Shown here: positions 1-10,426 of the stretch, piece after piece | Layout of the letters: every line of letters begins with the position of its first letter | Position numbering within the stretch: position 1 is the first letter of the stretch | Assembly (NCBI GenBank): GCA_002914805.1 | Contig: JXTB01000513.1 | Span: 29,265 to 93,264 of the forward strand | Direction of reading: 5' to 3' | DNA from: Parasponia andersonii | Taxonomy: Eukaryota; Streptophyta; Magnoliopsida; Rosales; Cannabaceae | DNA: 64,000 bases | Program-made: the position numbers and the translations under genes | Notes under the pieces: generated by a model | Databases searched by the model: none | Told to the model about the DNA's origin: nothing | Seen by the model: the letters and a program-made list of their open reading frames with translations, nothing else

Positions 1-860
1 AGGCCATAGTTAGACAAGAAAATTATGAACCTGCTTGTGAGAGGTTTAGAAAGAATAAGCCTCCAGTTTTCAAGGGTGAAACTGATCCACTGCCTGCAGA
101 AGAGTGGGTTAGGAGTATTGAGGGTATCTTCGAATATATTAGAATCTCTGATGACGAAAAAGTTTCATGTGCCACTTTTATGTTTCAGATGGACGCTAGA
201 CACTGGTGGGATTCTATGAAGTCCATCACTAACACTACCAGGCTTACTTGGGAGTAGTTTAAGGAAATATTCTACAGAAAATATTTCAGCAATGCACATA
301 GGATGTTGAAGGCTGCTGAGTTTGTTAATCTAAAACAAGGAGGTATGTCCGTTAGTGATTACATAAAGAGATTTGAAGAGTTATCTCGATTTGCTCAGCA
401 CATGGTGAGTACCAATGAGCTAAAAGTAAACCAGTTCCTTCAAGGCCTCAAGGCAGAAATTTATAGGGATGTTAAAATATCTGCTCATAAAGATATGCCA
501 TATGCTGAGGTTGCAAACAAAGCTCTTGAAGCAGAAGAGGCCGAGCTAAGGGTTATAAGAGCTCAGGAAATTCGTAGGAATATTAATATGGCAAGGAGAA
601 ATACAACCTTTGGAGGAGGATCTCAACCAGGGGCTAGTGGAAATAAAAGAAAGTGGCAACAGAATCAAAGAGAAAGACAAGAGCCCCAGAAACGCCAAGC
701 AACAGGCCAACAGACACAATCAGCTACTGCTCAGAATTGTCTGATGTGGGAAGACTCATCGTGGAGAATGTCTGATGGGTTTTGGTGCTTGCTTCTTGTG
801 TGGAAAATCTGGACACTATGCAAAGAATTGTCCAAATGCTACAGATGAGCAGAAGAAAGT
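1..860 (+). pseudogene. gag pseudogene of the Tekay-like element
   Basis: Encodes the retrotransposon Gag domain, including the segment ending in the HWWDSM motif typical of plant gypsy Gag, followed by a basic Q/R-rich tail. The frame is broken by TAG at 255-257 and resumes until about 735. A frameshift follows: the zinc knuckle, pattern C-x2-C-x4-H-x4-C, lies at about 790-831 in the next frame (CFLCGKSGHYAKNC). That frame ends in TGA near 870, where a second shift restores the protease frame. Gag normally packages the element RNA into virus-like particles; this copy cannot. Confidence 0.9.
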
Positions 861-869
861 CTGTATACA

Positions 870-3800
870 ATGACCAAAGAAGATGCCGAGGCGAACCCAT
901 CTGTTGTAGCAGGTGAGATTCTTATCTTTGGCATTCCTATTCATGCATTAATAGATTCAGGGGCTACATATTCATTTGCATCACCTGCATTTGTGAGGAA
1001 ATTGGGCAAAACACCAGAGTACTTGAATTTCAAATATTGTGTAACCATTCCATCAGGAGAAATTTTATGTTCTGAACAAGTTCTCAAGGAATGTCCAATC
1101 CAAATAGCTGGAAAAGATTTGTGTGTAGATTTGATAGTATTGGATATGCAAGATTTTGAGGTTATCTTAGGTATGGATTGGTTATCAAAATACCATGCTA
1201 CTATTGATTGCTATTTGAAGAGGGTAGTGTTTCAGCCACCAAGTACAGAGAAGTTCACTTTTGTTGGTACTAGTGGAAACTCGATGATTCCAATAATCTC
1301 CTCAATAAAAGCAAGGAAGTTACTAGAAAAGGGATGCATGGGTTACTTGGCCAACATAATGGATACTAGAGAAGAGTTAAAAGTGAAGCCTGAAGAAGTG
1401 CCGGTAATTAGTGAATTTCTAGATCTATTTCCTGAAGATTTGTCTCGGTTACCACCTGATAGAGAGATAGAGTTTTTTATTGACTTATTACCCGGTATAG
1501 CTCCTATTTCGAAAGCCCCTTATAGAATGGCTCCGGCAGAGTTAAAGGAACTGAAAGTATAGTTACAAGAGTTATTAGACAAAGGTTTTATTCGCCCAAG
1601 CTTTTCACCATGGGGTGCTCCATTTTTGTTTGTAAAGAAGAAAGACGGGATTATGAGGCTTTGCATTGATTATAGGGAGCTGAATAAGGTCACAATCAAA
1701 AACAAGTATCCGCTTCCCAGGATTGATGATTTGTTTGATCAACTACAAGGAGCTTGTGTGTTTTCAAAGATTGACTTAAGATCAGGTTACCACCAGTTGA
1801 AAATTAAGGAGGAAGACATTCCCAAAACAGCTTTCAGAACCAGATATGGACACTATGAGTTTTTAGTAATGCCCTTTGGATTAACGAATGCCCCAGCTGC
1901 TTTCATGGATATGATGAATCGAGTATTTAAGGATTTCCTAGATAAATTCGTTATAGTTTTCATCGATGATATCTTGATTTACTCACGCTCAAGAGACGAG
2001 CATATGGAACATTTGAGGACCGTGTTGAAAATTCTTAGGGAAAAATAGTTGTATGCTAAGTTTAAGAAGTGTGAATTCTGGTTAGAGAAAGTTATCTTTC
2101 TTGGTCATGTGATTTCCGAAAATGGTATTTCTGTGGATCCAACAAAAGTTGAAGCTGTGAATAATTGGTTGAGACCTACAAATGTTTCTGAGATTCGTAG
2201 CTTCTTGGGGTTAGCTGGTTATTATAGACGCTTTGTTGAAGGTTTCTCGAAGCTGGCTTCTCCATTGACTCATTTAACAAGGAAGAATGTGAAGTTTCAC
2301 TGGAACGAAAATTGTGAAAAGAGTTTTGAGGAGTTGAAGCATCGTTTGATAACAGCCCCTATACTTTCAATACCATCTGGATCAGGAGGATTTGTTGTTT
2401 ATAGTGATGCCTCAAAGAATGGTCTAGGTTGTGTTCTGATGCAAAATGGCAAAGTCATTGCTTATGCCTCCAGGCAATTGAAGGAATATAAAAAGAAGTA
2501 TCCTACTCATGATTTAGAGCTAGCAGCAGTTGTTTTTGCGCTGAAAATTTGGAGACACTATCTCTATAGGGAGAAGTGTGAGATCTACACACATCACAAG
2601 AGCCTAAAATACTTCTTTACCCAAAAAGAACTAAATATGAGACAAAGAAGATGGCTTGAACTGGTGAAAGATTATGACTGTGAGATTAACTATCATCCAG
2701 GAAAAGCTAATGTGGTTGTTGATGCTCTAAGTAGGAAATCATTGGCTACTATGATTGTTAAGCATGTTGATAGAAAACATCTTTTAATAGATTTACATAA
2801 GTTAGAGTTAGAGATTGTGCCTACAGGTTTAACAGAAAGATTGGCAGCTCTTACTCTTCAACCAACAATTTTAGAGAAAATCAAACAAGGCCAGAATACA
2901 GATCCCTATATGATGAATTTAAATAGTAAGATAGAATCCGGAAAGGAGATGGCCTTCCGGATTTTTGGCGATGGTGTAATTAGATATGGAAATAGATTGT
3001 GTGTGCCTGGTGGAATTGTTAGAAAGGAGATATTAATAGAAGCTCATACCACTCCCTACTCTGTGCATCCTGACACTACAAAGATGTATAGAGACTTAAA
3101 AATGTATTACTGGTGGCCTGGTATGAAGAAAGATGTTGTTGAGTTTGTAGAGCAGTGTCTCATATGCCAGCAAGTCAAAGCTGAACATCAAAGACCTGCT
3201 GGGAAATTAAAGCCTTTGAACATACCTGAATAGAAATGGGAAGAGATTGCCATGGATCTTGTTGTTGGACTTCCTAAGACAACTAAGGGACATGATGCTA
3301 TTTAGATGATTGTGGATAGATATACCAAATCAGCTCATTTCCTTCCTGTTAGGATAACCTATAACTTGGACCAGTTTGCTCGGTTATATGTCCAAGAGAT
3401 AGTGAGACTACATGGTGTTCCAAAAGTTATCATTTCTGACCGAGATTCTAGATTCACTTCGAAATTTTGGGGGAGTGTTCAAGAGGCAATGGGTACAAAA
3501 TTGGCATTTAGTACAGCTTTTCATCCACAAACTGATGGGCAATCAGAGAGGACTATACAGACCCTTGAAGACATGCTCAGAGCTTGTGTGTTGGATTTCC
3601 ATGGATCTTGGAGCAAATACCTGCCACTTATAGAATTTGCTTACAATAATAGTTACCAAGCTTCCATTGAAATGCCCCCATATGAAGCATTGTACGGAAG
3701 AAAGTGCAGATCTCCTATTCATTGGGATGAGATGGGGGAGAGAAAATTTCTTGGTCCAGAACTGATAAGAGAGACAAATGAGGCAACAGAAAAAATTCGA

Positions 3801-3879
3801 AAAAGGATACTAGCTGCTCAAAGTAGACAGAAACGTTATTCAGATCCTCAAAGAAGAAAGCTAGAATTTGACGTTGGAG
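870..3879 (+). pseudogene. pol pseudogene: protease-RT-RNase H-integrase
   Basis: One frame broken by TAG at 1560-1562, 2046-2048, 3231-3233 and 3303-3305. Protease: active site DSGAT with the Asp codon at 954-956. RT: about 1500-2250, with MPFGL..NAP and the FIDD catalytic box near 1960-1970. RNase H: about 2390-2740; YSDAS, the Glu of DLELAAV and the terminal DALSRK are present, but the usual TDHKSL reads THHKSL (His codon 2592-2594), so one metal-binding Asp is lost. Integrase: HHCC zinc-binding segment at about 3040-3180, core with ISDRD and the Glu of GQSERT at about 3300-3760, and GRKCRSPIHW near 3700. The C-terminus is cut off at the junction with the inverted element. Confidence 0.93.
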
Positions 3880-4787
3880 AGGGGAAAACTGTCCTTCGGG
3901 CAGGCCTTGTTCAGATTGGTGAAATCTATGCAGGTCCGATTGTCGCTGTATTCCATGATTAGGCCATTTTCCAATAGTATCTCAACCTCCTTGTTGATTG
4001 CCCTGTTTTTCTCCGGCGCAAACCTTCGGGACTTTTGACTAATCAGAGGAAAGTTGGGGTCTATGTTTAGACGGTGGCAGGCGTGCGCAGGGTCTATTCT
4101 AGGCATGTCATCATAGGACCACGCGAAGACGTCCTTATTTCGCCTGAGGAATTCCAACAACTCACTCCTCTCTCTTTCGAGCAGCAGGGCCTTAATCAAG
4201 ATTACTTTCTCCTGTTCCACTTCTTTCAAAGGGACCACTACCAGCTCCTCAATCGTGGTTTCTAGCCTGTCAGACTCCTCTTCGATCTGCCTCATATATG
4301 CTGGCAGGCAGTCCTTTGACTGTTATCCGTCCCCTGTCAAGACGTTCGTACTTCTATCAGTTCCCTTCAAGGTGTTCGCAAAACACTTCCTTGTGGAGGT
4401 CTGGTCTCCTTTAATGTTTATCGTGTAAGTGTCGTCCTTCGATTGACATCTTAGGACTTGGTGGAGGGTGGAGACGACCCCATGCATGGCGTGAATCCAT
4501 CCCTTCCCATGATGGCATTGAATGAGGATTGACAATCAATGATGACGAAATCTATGTCCAAGCATCTCTCTGCGTCACAAGGGGGTGACCTTACTGCTAT
4601 TGAAGGTGAACAGTAGTTGATAGGTGGGCCTGAGTGCACTCCGGTTTAGACCCATGTTCTCGAAAATGCCGAGGAATAGGACGTCGACGATACTTCCGCC
4701 GTCGACCAGGACCCTTCCCACCATCGCAGAGTCGATTTGTAACTTGATAACTAGGGGATCATCATGAGGCAGGCGCACCGTGGCCAA
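3880..4787 (-). pseudogene. protease and RT N-terminus of the Tat-like element
   Basis: The piece 4787-4575 includes VGRVLVDGGSIVDVLF, the Tat aspartic-protease active-site region (DGGS in place of DSGA). The piece 4295-3880 holds the RT N-terminus with DVFAWSYDDMP, CHRLNIDP and KACPKDSFPL. Between GLIMEYSDNRT and CIDFTNLNK the usual RT segment containing WLANVV..KKPNGKWR is missing, so there is an internal deletion as well as truncation at about 3880. Confidence 0.85.
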
Positions 4788-4984
4788 ATCCTGCTTGGTG
4801 AAGGCGATAAGGCGATGAGGGTGGTTGAGGCATAGCTCTCCCCCGTCATCAGGTGATTCATGGAATGCCCCAGGCCTCTCAAGCGTTTCACCCTATCTTC
4901 GGTCCTTTTTCGGTGTTTTTCCTTTTCTTCCTGACTCTGGGTCGACTCTGGTCTGCCCACAATCATCAGTACTATCCTCAGAAC

Positions 4985-6517
4985 TTACTCCCCCAACCCG
5001 AAGGCCTGGATCTGCTTTCCCTTTTCCAGCCCGACGGCGTCCCCCATGGACTGGGTTCCTCTCGCCTTCACATATTGTTTTAGCTTGCCAGCCTGGATCG
5101 CCATCATAACATGCGTGTAAAAGCTGCGGTAGTAGATGGTGTCGTGCCCGTGATCCCTATATAACTGGCAGTACCTGCTCTTATTCTTCATATGATCAGG
5201 GACGCCGGACTCGGGAGGATCTTTAAAAATGCCCTTGTCTTTATTCTGTAAGTAGATCACGTCGATTTGTATGTTAAGCTAGATTTTTGGCAAATGGTCT
5301 TTAAACGTTTTCCTCCTCTTGTTACTTTCTTGATTGGCCTGGACCGGGGCTGCCTGCTTTGGGATCGGGTCCTGTGATGGCATAGGCCTCTTTACTCCTT
5401 GCATGGCTGGGGTTTGCGCTGGTGTTGTCGTTTTTGCCGCGGAGGCTTTTGGTGCATTCTAGTGGCTCTCTAGCACCCTAAATACCCCTTCTGATTTTGC
5501 CAGGATGTCAATCATGTCATATGGTAGGTTTAAGAGCAGATGGTCCGACAACATTGATCCTGGCTATAAGCCTCTGGCGAAAGAGCTCGCAGCTTGGGTT
5601 GAGTCGGCATCATGCACTAAAGACATTACTTCCAGGAAACGCAACAAATATTCCCTTAGGGACTCGTTCGCAGATTGCTCCAACCGATCCAAGTCTCGCA
5701 TGGTCTTCTGCTGCCTTCGGGCACTTGCATACTATTTCAGGAAAAGTTTGAAAAAATCTTCAAACCCATTTATAGAATTCTCTGGGAGTTGCATGAACCA
5801 TAACAGCGCTGGTCTTGCCAGGGTAGTGGAGAAGATTTTGCAGATAACGACTTCATCTATGGTTTCTAGGGCTATCTTCTACTAGAAATGATATATGTGG
5901 TCGAGGGGGTCGGTCTTTCCTTCGAATGGTCTGAAGGTCGGGGTCGTGAAGTCCTTTGGCTTGGGCTCCAGCTAAATCTAGTCAGCGAAGGTTGTTCGGT
6001 TGATCCCGCACACATTTTGTCCTGCCAGATCAGCGAGAGTCTGGCTGTGATGAGCCCTGAGTCTCTTACTCAGCTCCACCATCATCTCCTGTTTCCAGTC
6101 AGGGAGCGCACCTTTCGGGTTTTTCTAGTATCGTCTGCCTACTGCCATTTCTGCCTGAATGGGCCTTGTTTAGCTTTGTTGTTCTTCTTGCATCCACGAT
6201 CTAGACGGGGCGATGACTTCCCTTGGCTGTTTTTGACCCCTGAACTCCTGCTGAACTTCTTCGTCGAAGTCCTCCCTTCGTCTGCTCCTGGCCTCGCTTG
6301 CCAATAGCCCTTCAAAGCAGGCATTGTCTCTACGAACTTCGGCAACCTCATTCTTTAAACCCAGGATGGCCTCATGAGCCATCTCCACCTTCCTGTTAGC
6401 TTCTATCAAGATGGCAAGCATTTGGTCCAGCTTTTGTTCTAGACTGGGTCGCACTTCCGGGGAGTTTCCTTTGGCATCAGGCCGCGTACTTCTTATTGTC
6501 ATTCTCGAAGGTATCAT
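4985..6517 (-). pseudogene. gag pseudogene of the Tat-like element
   Basis: The first open stretch (6517-6170) holds a coiled-coil-like N-terminus with a heptad-rich run (KLDQMLAILIEANRK). Fragments at about 5885-5500 read as Tat capsid sequence (for example ESLREYLLRFLEV). The stretch 5260-4985 carries YCQLYRDHGHDT, the usual linker before the protease in Tat polyproteins. Several stops and shifts separate the pieces, so no full Gag can be made. Confidence 0.8.
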
Positions 6518-6591
6518 CCGATATCGTATGGCTTTTTTTTTGTGGAGAGCGTGGTCGTGAGATTCTTACTCTTTCTCTCGTGCCTTTCGAA

Positions 6592-6609
6592 TTCCCATAG
6601 ACGGCGCCA
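6592..6609 (-). other. tRNA primer-binding site of the Tat-like element
   Basis: On the minus strand TGGCGCCGTCTATGGGAA starts three bases after the LTR end. The TGGCGCC start matches the CCA-terminated 3' end of a plant tRNA and is typical of Tat/Athila-group elements. It fixes the LTR border and the orientation. Which tRNA (Asp- or Arg-type) I cannot settle. Confidence 0.75.
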
Positions 6610-6612
6610 AAT

Positions 6613-7454
6613 TGTTAGAACTATTCTTATCAACTATACACGTGTCTTCTAACTGTTGGTGCTGGTCCTACCAACTGTCTACGTGTTTAAACTGTTGGTG
6701 TTGTGCTTGCCAACTGTCCACATATCCTTACTATCTCAGGATGCTTTTGATCTCACTCTGAATCGAAGAGGCGGGGGTAGCCACCTACAAAAACTCTCCA
6801 TTGCTTAAGTCAGATATTTACTCCCGAGGGCGAATAGCAAAGGCTAAGTGTTTTTTGTTTGTAAGTTTTTTTTTGGTCTATATCTCTCTTTGTTTTTTCT
6901 TTCAGGGAGATGTATGGCATATATATATAATCCTGGAACCGAGAACCTACCAGCTCTCAATCCCAGGATCGAGTACCCTTTTCTCATTATGACTTATTCC
7001 GGAAATCACGGGACGTGATTACTGTTATCCCTCTTGCATTGTCGTGATCTGCTTTCCGCCGTCCCCTATGGTGCGAGCCTGGCAAATGTGAGGCTTCGAC
7101 AACCTACCATCCTATCGAGACGGTTTGCTCAGTGCGCACACTTACCCAGGATCACATTGAATGTCTTGTCTGGGTCTAGAGCGGGGCGTTGCCCCCAATG
7201 ATCTTCTGGCAGAAGACCCTCGAGTCTTCTAACCCCCAGCTGTCGAGGCAAGAATTAGATTGGGCCGAACCCATCTAGGATCTAGGATAGATTCAGCCCT
7301 GGCCTATGATAACCAATGGGCCCAAGTCGTGTCACGTGTGATTTATGTGGCTTTCAAGCGCCCTTCTTGGACACGTGTCGAATGGTATGTCCCCTGCCAT
7401 CTATTCCGCCACTTAATCATCCACGTAGCGCGCGATCTAGGAGTGAGCCCCACA
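6613..7454 (-). repeat. 5' LTR of the Tat-like element (842 bp)
   Basis: On the minus strand it begins TGTGGGGCTC and ends GTTCTAACA, the expected TG...CA ends, and is followed after three bases by a primer-binding site. The sequence is GC-richer than its flanks and carries several ACGTGTC-type words. The outer end (7454) directly abuts the interior of the copia-type LTR at 7455, which indicates insertion into that LTR. Confidence 0.82.
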
Positions 7455-7894
7455 TATATATATTAATTAATTTATTAAATATTTTAATATATATGGTGAA
7501 GCCCTAATAGAATATACTACATATTATTTTTTCTATAAAGTCTCAATAAACTAGAAAAAAAAAAAAAAAAGAGTCTTCCTATTCTCTATAGAACAAATTC
7601 TTGCAATCTCATGTATTAAAAATATTGCAAGGCCTAAAGTGTGAGTTTTAAGAAATTGTACGCAACGCTCACATGTTCATCTAGTTGTGCTTGATACTTG
7701 AATTGGAAGATCGTGATTTAGAAGGCAGAAAAGCTAAGATCCAGTGATAAGCTATAAGAGGTATTAGATCTATTCTCTTTGTATGTTTTTATTTGCCTTG
7801 AATTAATACTATGCACTCATATAATCAATTGTATTGAGAAAATGTTTGAATATTCTTAGGCCAATCTTCCGCTACGAAAATCATTTTAAAACTA
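7455..7894 (+). repeat. 5' LTR of the gag-only element, start truncated
   Basis: Homologous to 11525-12007. Shared landmarks include the TTAATTAATTTATTAAATA start, GCAAGGCCTAAAGTGTGAG, GGTATTAGAT and GAAAATCATTTTAAAAC near the end. It is preceded immediately by the Tat-like LTR and followed at 7900 by a primer-binding site. The two copies differ by many substitutions and small indels, so this is an old insertion. Confidence 0.8.
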
Positions 7895-7899
7895 ATAAT

Positions 7900-7911
7900 T
7901 AGTGTTAAAGC
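7900..7911 (+). other. Decayed tRNA-iMet primer-binding site
   Basis: Reads TAGTGTTAAAGC, aligned to the standard copia site TGGTATCAGAGC with 8 of 12 positions equal. All four differences are transitions. It is followed by GAGGTTATATG, as often seen after this site. It lies about five bases after the LTR end. Confidence 0.6.
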
Positions 7912-9619
7912 GAGGTTATATGAGTATATAGTATTAATTATTTGTATGCATGAGTGGGTATCGCATTATTTTTTATACGTATTTGGTGATAAATGGATGG
8001 ATTATCATATAATGGATGTATAGTTACTGTTTAATCATTAATTATATAGTTTCTTAGGTTTTAATTTTTTGTAATTTATTTTGATTAAATCAGAATATGT
8101 AAACCTTAATTTTAGATATAAGTTTTGTTGTATTTTTCTTTGCTTTTCCTTGCCATGTACAAAGAATAAGAGAGAGACATTTTTGTTCAGAGCCTACTAG
8201 CAACGACGCACAGAAGGATTTTTCAATATAATTATATATATGTAATATTAAATAATATATAACGATTAATATGTAATATTTATATATATCTAATGCACCT
8301 GGTTAAGATCAAGTGCCATATTATAATCAAATGCGCTTGGCATGAAGTCAGGCGCATGGCCGAAGCCCAATGCTTATATGATAAACATACGGGATGGCCC
8401 ATAGATTATCCATCAGCCTAATTTTTTTTAAGAAATTGATGTGCCAGTTTTATGAAACTATTTACAGTAATACCACTTTTATAAATTTGATTTGTAAAAG
8501 TATCATAAGAGAAGAGGAAGCCTAAGAAGACCAGCGGATAGTTTTTCGGGCTTGCGTGCTTTTGACTCTTTGTAATTTTATTATTTTATTTGGTTGTAAT
8601 TTCCTAAGGAACTTGGCCAAATATTATTATTACTTTATTTTATTATTATATTATATGTGATATGTATAATATGACCATGTATTATAATTTGTCGTTCATT
8701 ATACCTACTAATAGTCATTTATGAATGTCATGCATACATGTTATATTTATACTAAAATAGTTTAGTTAGAACATGACTAATTTAATTAGATTAAATAAAT
8801 AAATAGAAATTAAAAATTGAATAATGTGATCTAAGTTTAACAGTTAAATTTTAGTAATATCACACTTATTTAGTTTAGGCTATCCTTATTAATTAGATTA
8901 GCCAAATTATTCTTATAATAATAAATTTAGATTTTTAGAAAATCTAGTAATTTATTTAGGACCAATAAGATTAGACTAATAGATTAACCTAGAAAATTAT
9001 ATTAGATACAACAATTGGTTAAATAAAACATTAGATGCTTATTAGAAAAAACACACAAGATTTTCAAATAATGAGTGGGAGAGGGGTATATGACAATATA
9101 TCTCACGGTCTTTATTATTAATTAAGCACCGTGAGATTTAATTGGTACTTAGAGATGTTTAGATTTCGTCCTTCTTACGGAGAATGTCCATTTAAATTAG
9201 TAACAAGGCTTAATTTCTAAGAGATAGGATTTTAGAATATGTTTCAAAATTGACCTACCCTAAGACGGTAATTTTGAAATAAGTTGCTGAAATATAAAAT
9301 AATGAGTCACACTCATGAGGATACAATTACTGTTAATAGTATCTTGATCATAAAACGGTAGTTAATAAATAAAAAAAATGAGATATTTTGATGTTTTATT
9401 TATTAATTGAGAATGTCTCAATTCAATTAATAATTATGTGACCTATCCTACGATGACACCTAATTAAAAAAAATTGAATTACTGTGGAATTAGAATTAGT
9501 AATTAAGTTAATGTGTTTACTTACTTGAATCATGCATTATGTTTACTATTTCGAATTCTTTATGATATTCATTTTCAAATATATTGAATGTTATTTTATT
9601 TATTTAATTTCAGCAAAAT
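7912..9619 (+). other. Leader of the gag-only element, non-coding
   Basis: About 1.7 kb between the primer site and the Gag start. AT-rich, with no reading frame or domain that I recognise. A patch near 8290-8400 is less AT-rich (AAGTGCCAT, GGCGCATGGCC) and may be a separate insertion. Confidence 0.4.
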
Positions 9620-10426
9620 ATGTCAACCTCGAATCCTATTATCGCTTTACTTGCAAATGAAAAATTAACTAGAGATAATTTTATCAAGTAGAAAAATAAT
9701 ATGAACATCGTGCTTGTTAATGAAGACTACAAGTTTGTGCTTATGGAAGAATGTCCTCCACAACTCGCCGCTAATACTACTTGTGTTGCAAGAGAAAGCT
9801 ATGAAAAATAAACTTGTGCCAATAATAAAGCCCACTGCAACATGTTAGTAGGCATGAAAGAAATGCTTAGAGCTAAGCAGGAAAGGATGAAGACTACTTA
9901 TGAGATAATGAAGACTCTTCAGGCTATGTTTGGGCAATAATCTGATCATTCTCAGTATGATGTCATTAAAAAGGCTATGAATATGAAGATAAAGAGATGA
10001 ACTCCAGTGAGAGATCATGTTTTGAACATGATCAATTACTTTGGAGAGGCTAAAGTTCACGAAGCTATGATCTATGACCGCACCCAAGTGAGTATGATTT
10101 TGGATTCACTCTCACTTGATTTTCTTCAGTTACAGAGAAACTATGTTATAAATAAGTTGAATTATACGATGACTTAACTGCTCAATAAATTGCAAATCTT
10201 CATATCGATATCGAAAGATAAAGGTAAAGATGGCTCAATAACTTTTGTGAAAACAAATATTGCAGAAGAAAATCCCTCTATCTCTAACAAAAATAAGAAG
10301 AGAAAGAGCAAATATGCCTCTAGATCTAAGCCTAAAAAGAGCAAGAAGGACAATACAAGTATCAAAAAGAACAACTCCAAGGACAAAAGGCCTAAAGGAA
10401 AATATTTTCATTACAAAGTTGATTAA
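9620..10426 (+). pseudogene. Copia-type gag pseudogene (UBN2-like)
   Basis: Starts MSTSNPIIALL at the ATG at 9620 and reads through the usual copia Gag landmarks (LVGMKEML, TYEIMKTLQAMFG, VRDHVLNMINYF, MILDSLSLDFLQ, LLNKLQ), then a very Lys/Ser-rich stretch. Several in-frame stops occur, at positions where Trp, Gln, Glu or Arg codons are normal. At the end, the two Cys of the expected CFHC zinc knuckle are Tyr (KYFHYKVD), followed by TAA. The protein would normally coat the element RNA. Confidence 0.8.

Larger units (their letters stand above)
1..3879 (+). mobile_element. Ty3/gypsy (Tekay/Del-like chromovirus) fragment, dead
   Basis: The interior of an LTR retrotransposon in the order gag, CCHC knuckle, protease, reverse transcriptase, RNase H, integrase. 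That order is diagnostic of Ty3/gypsy, and the RT and linker wording resembles the Tekay/Del chromovirus clade (from memory of the family). It has no LTR: the left end runs off the window, and the right end stops inside the integrase C-terminus, before any chromodomain, where an inverted Tat-like element begins. Five in-frame TAG codons and at least two frameshifts make it non-coding. It cannot move unaided. Confidence 0.95.
3880..7454 (-). mobile_element. Ty3/gypsy Tat-like element, 3'-truncated
   Basis: Read on the minus strand this runs LTR (7454-6613), primer-binding site (from 6609), gag (6517 to about 4985), protease (about 4787-4575) and the start of reverse transcriptase (4295 to about 3880). 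The RT N-terminus with DVFAWSYDDMP and FTNLNKACPKDSFPL is characteristic of the Tat/Ogre branch. The element stops just after SFPL, where it is fused to the Tekay-like integrase. RNase H, integrase and the 3' LTR are absent from the window. Base composition is noticeably more GC-rich than the surroundings. Confidence 0.9.

Noticed and set aside
255-3305. Programmed amber readthrough in the Tekay-like gag-pol
   Set aside because: Five stops at conserved Gln/Trp-type positions plus frameshifts and a lost catalytic Asp fit decay, not regulated readthrough.
4825-5109. Plus-strand frames between 4074 and 6307
   Set aside because: They are antisense to Tat-like gag and pol, which give recognisable domains on the minus strand.
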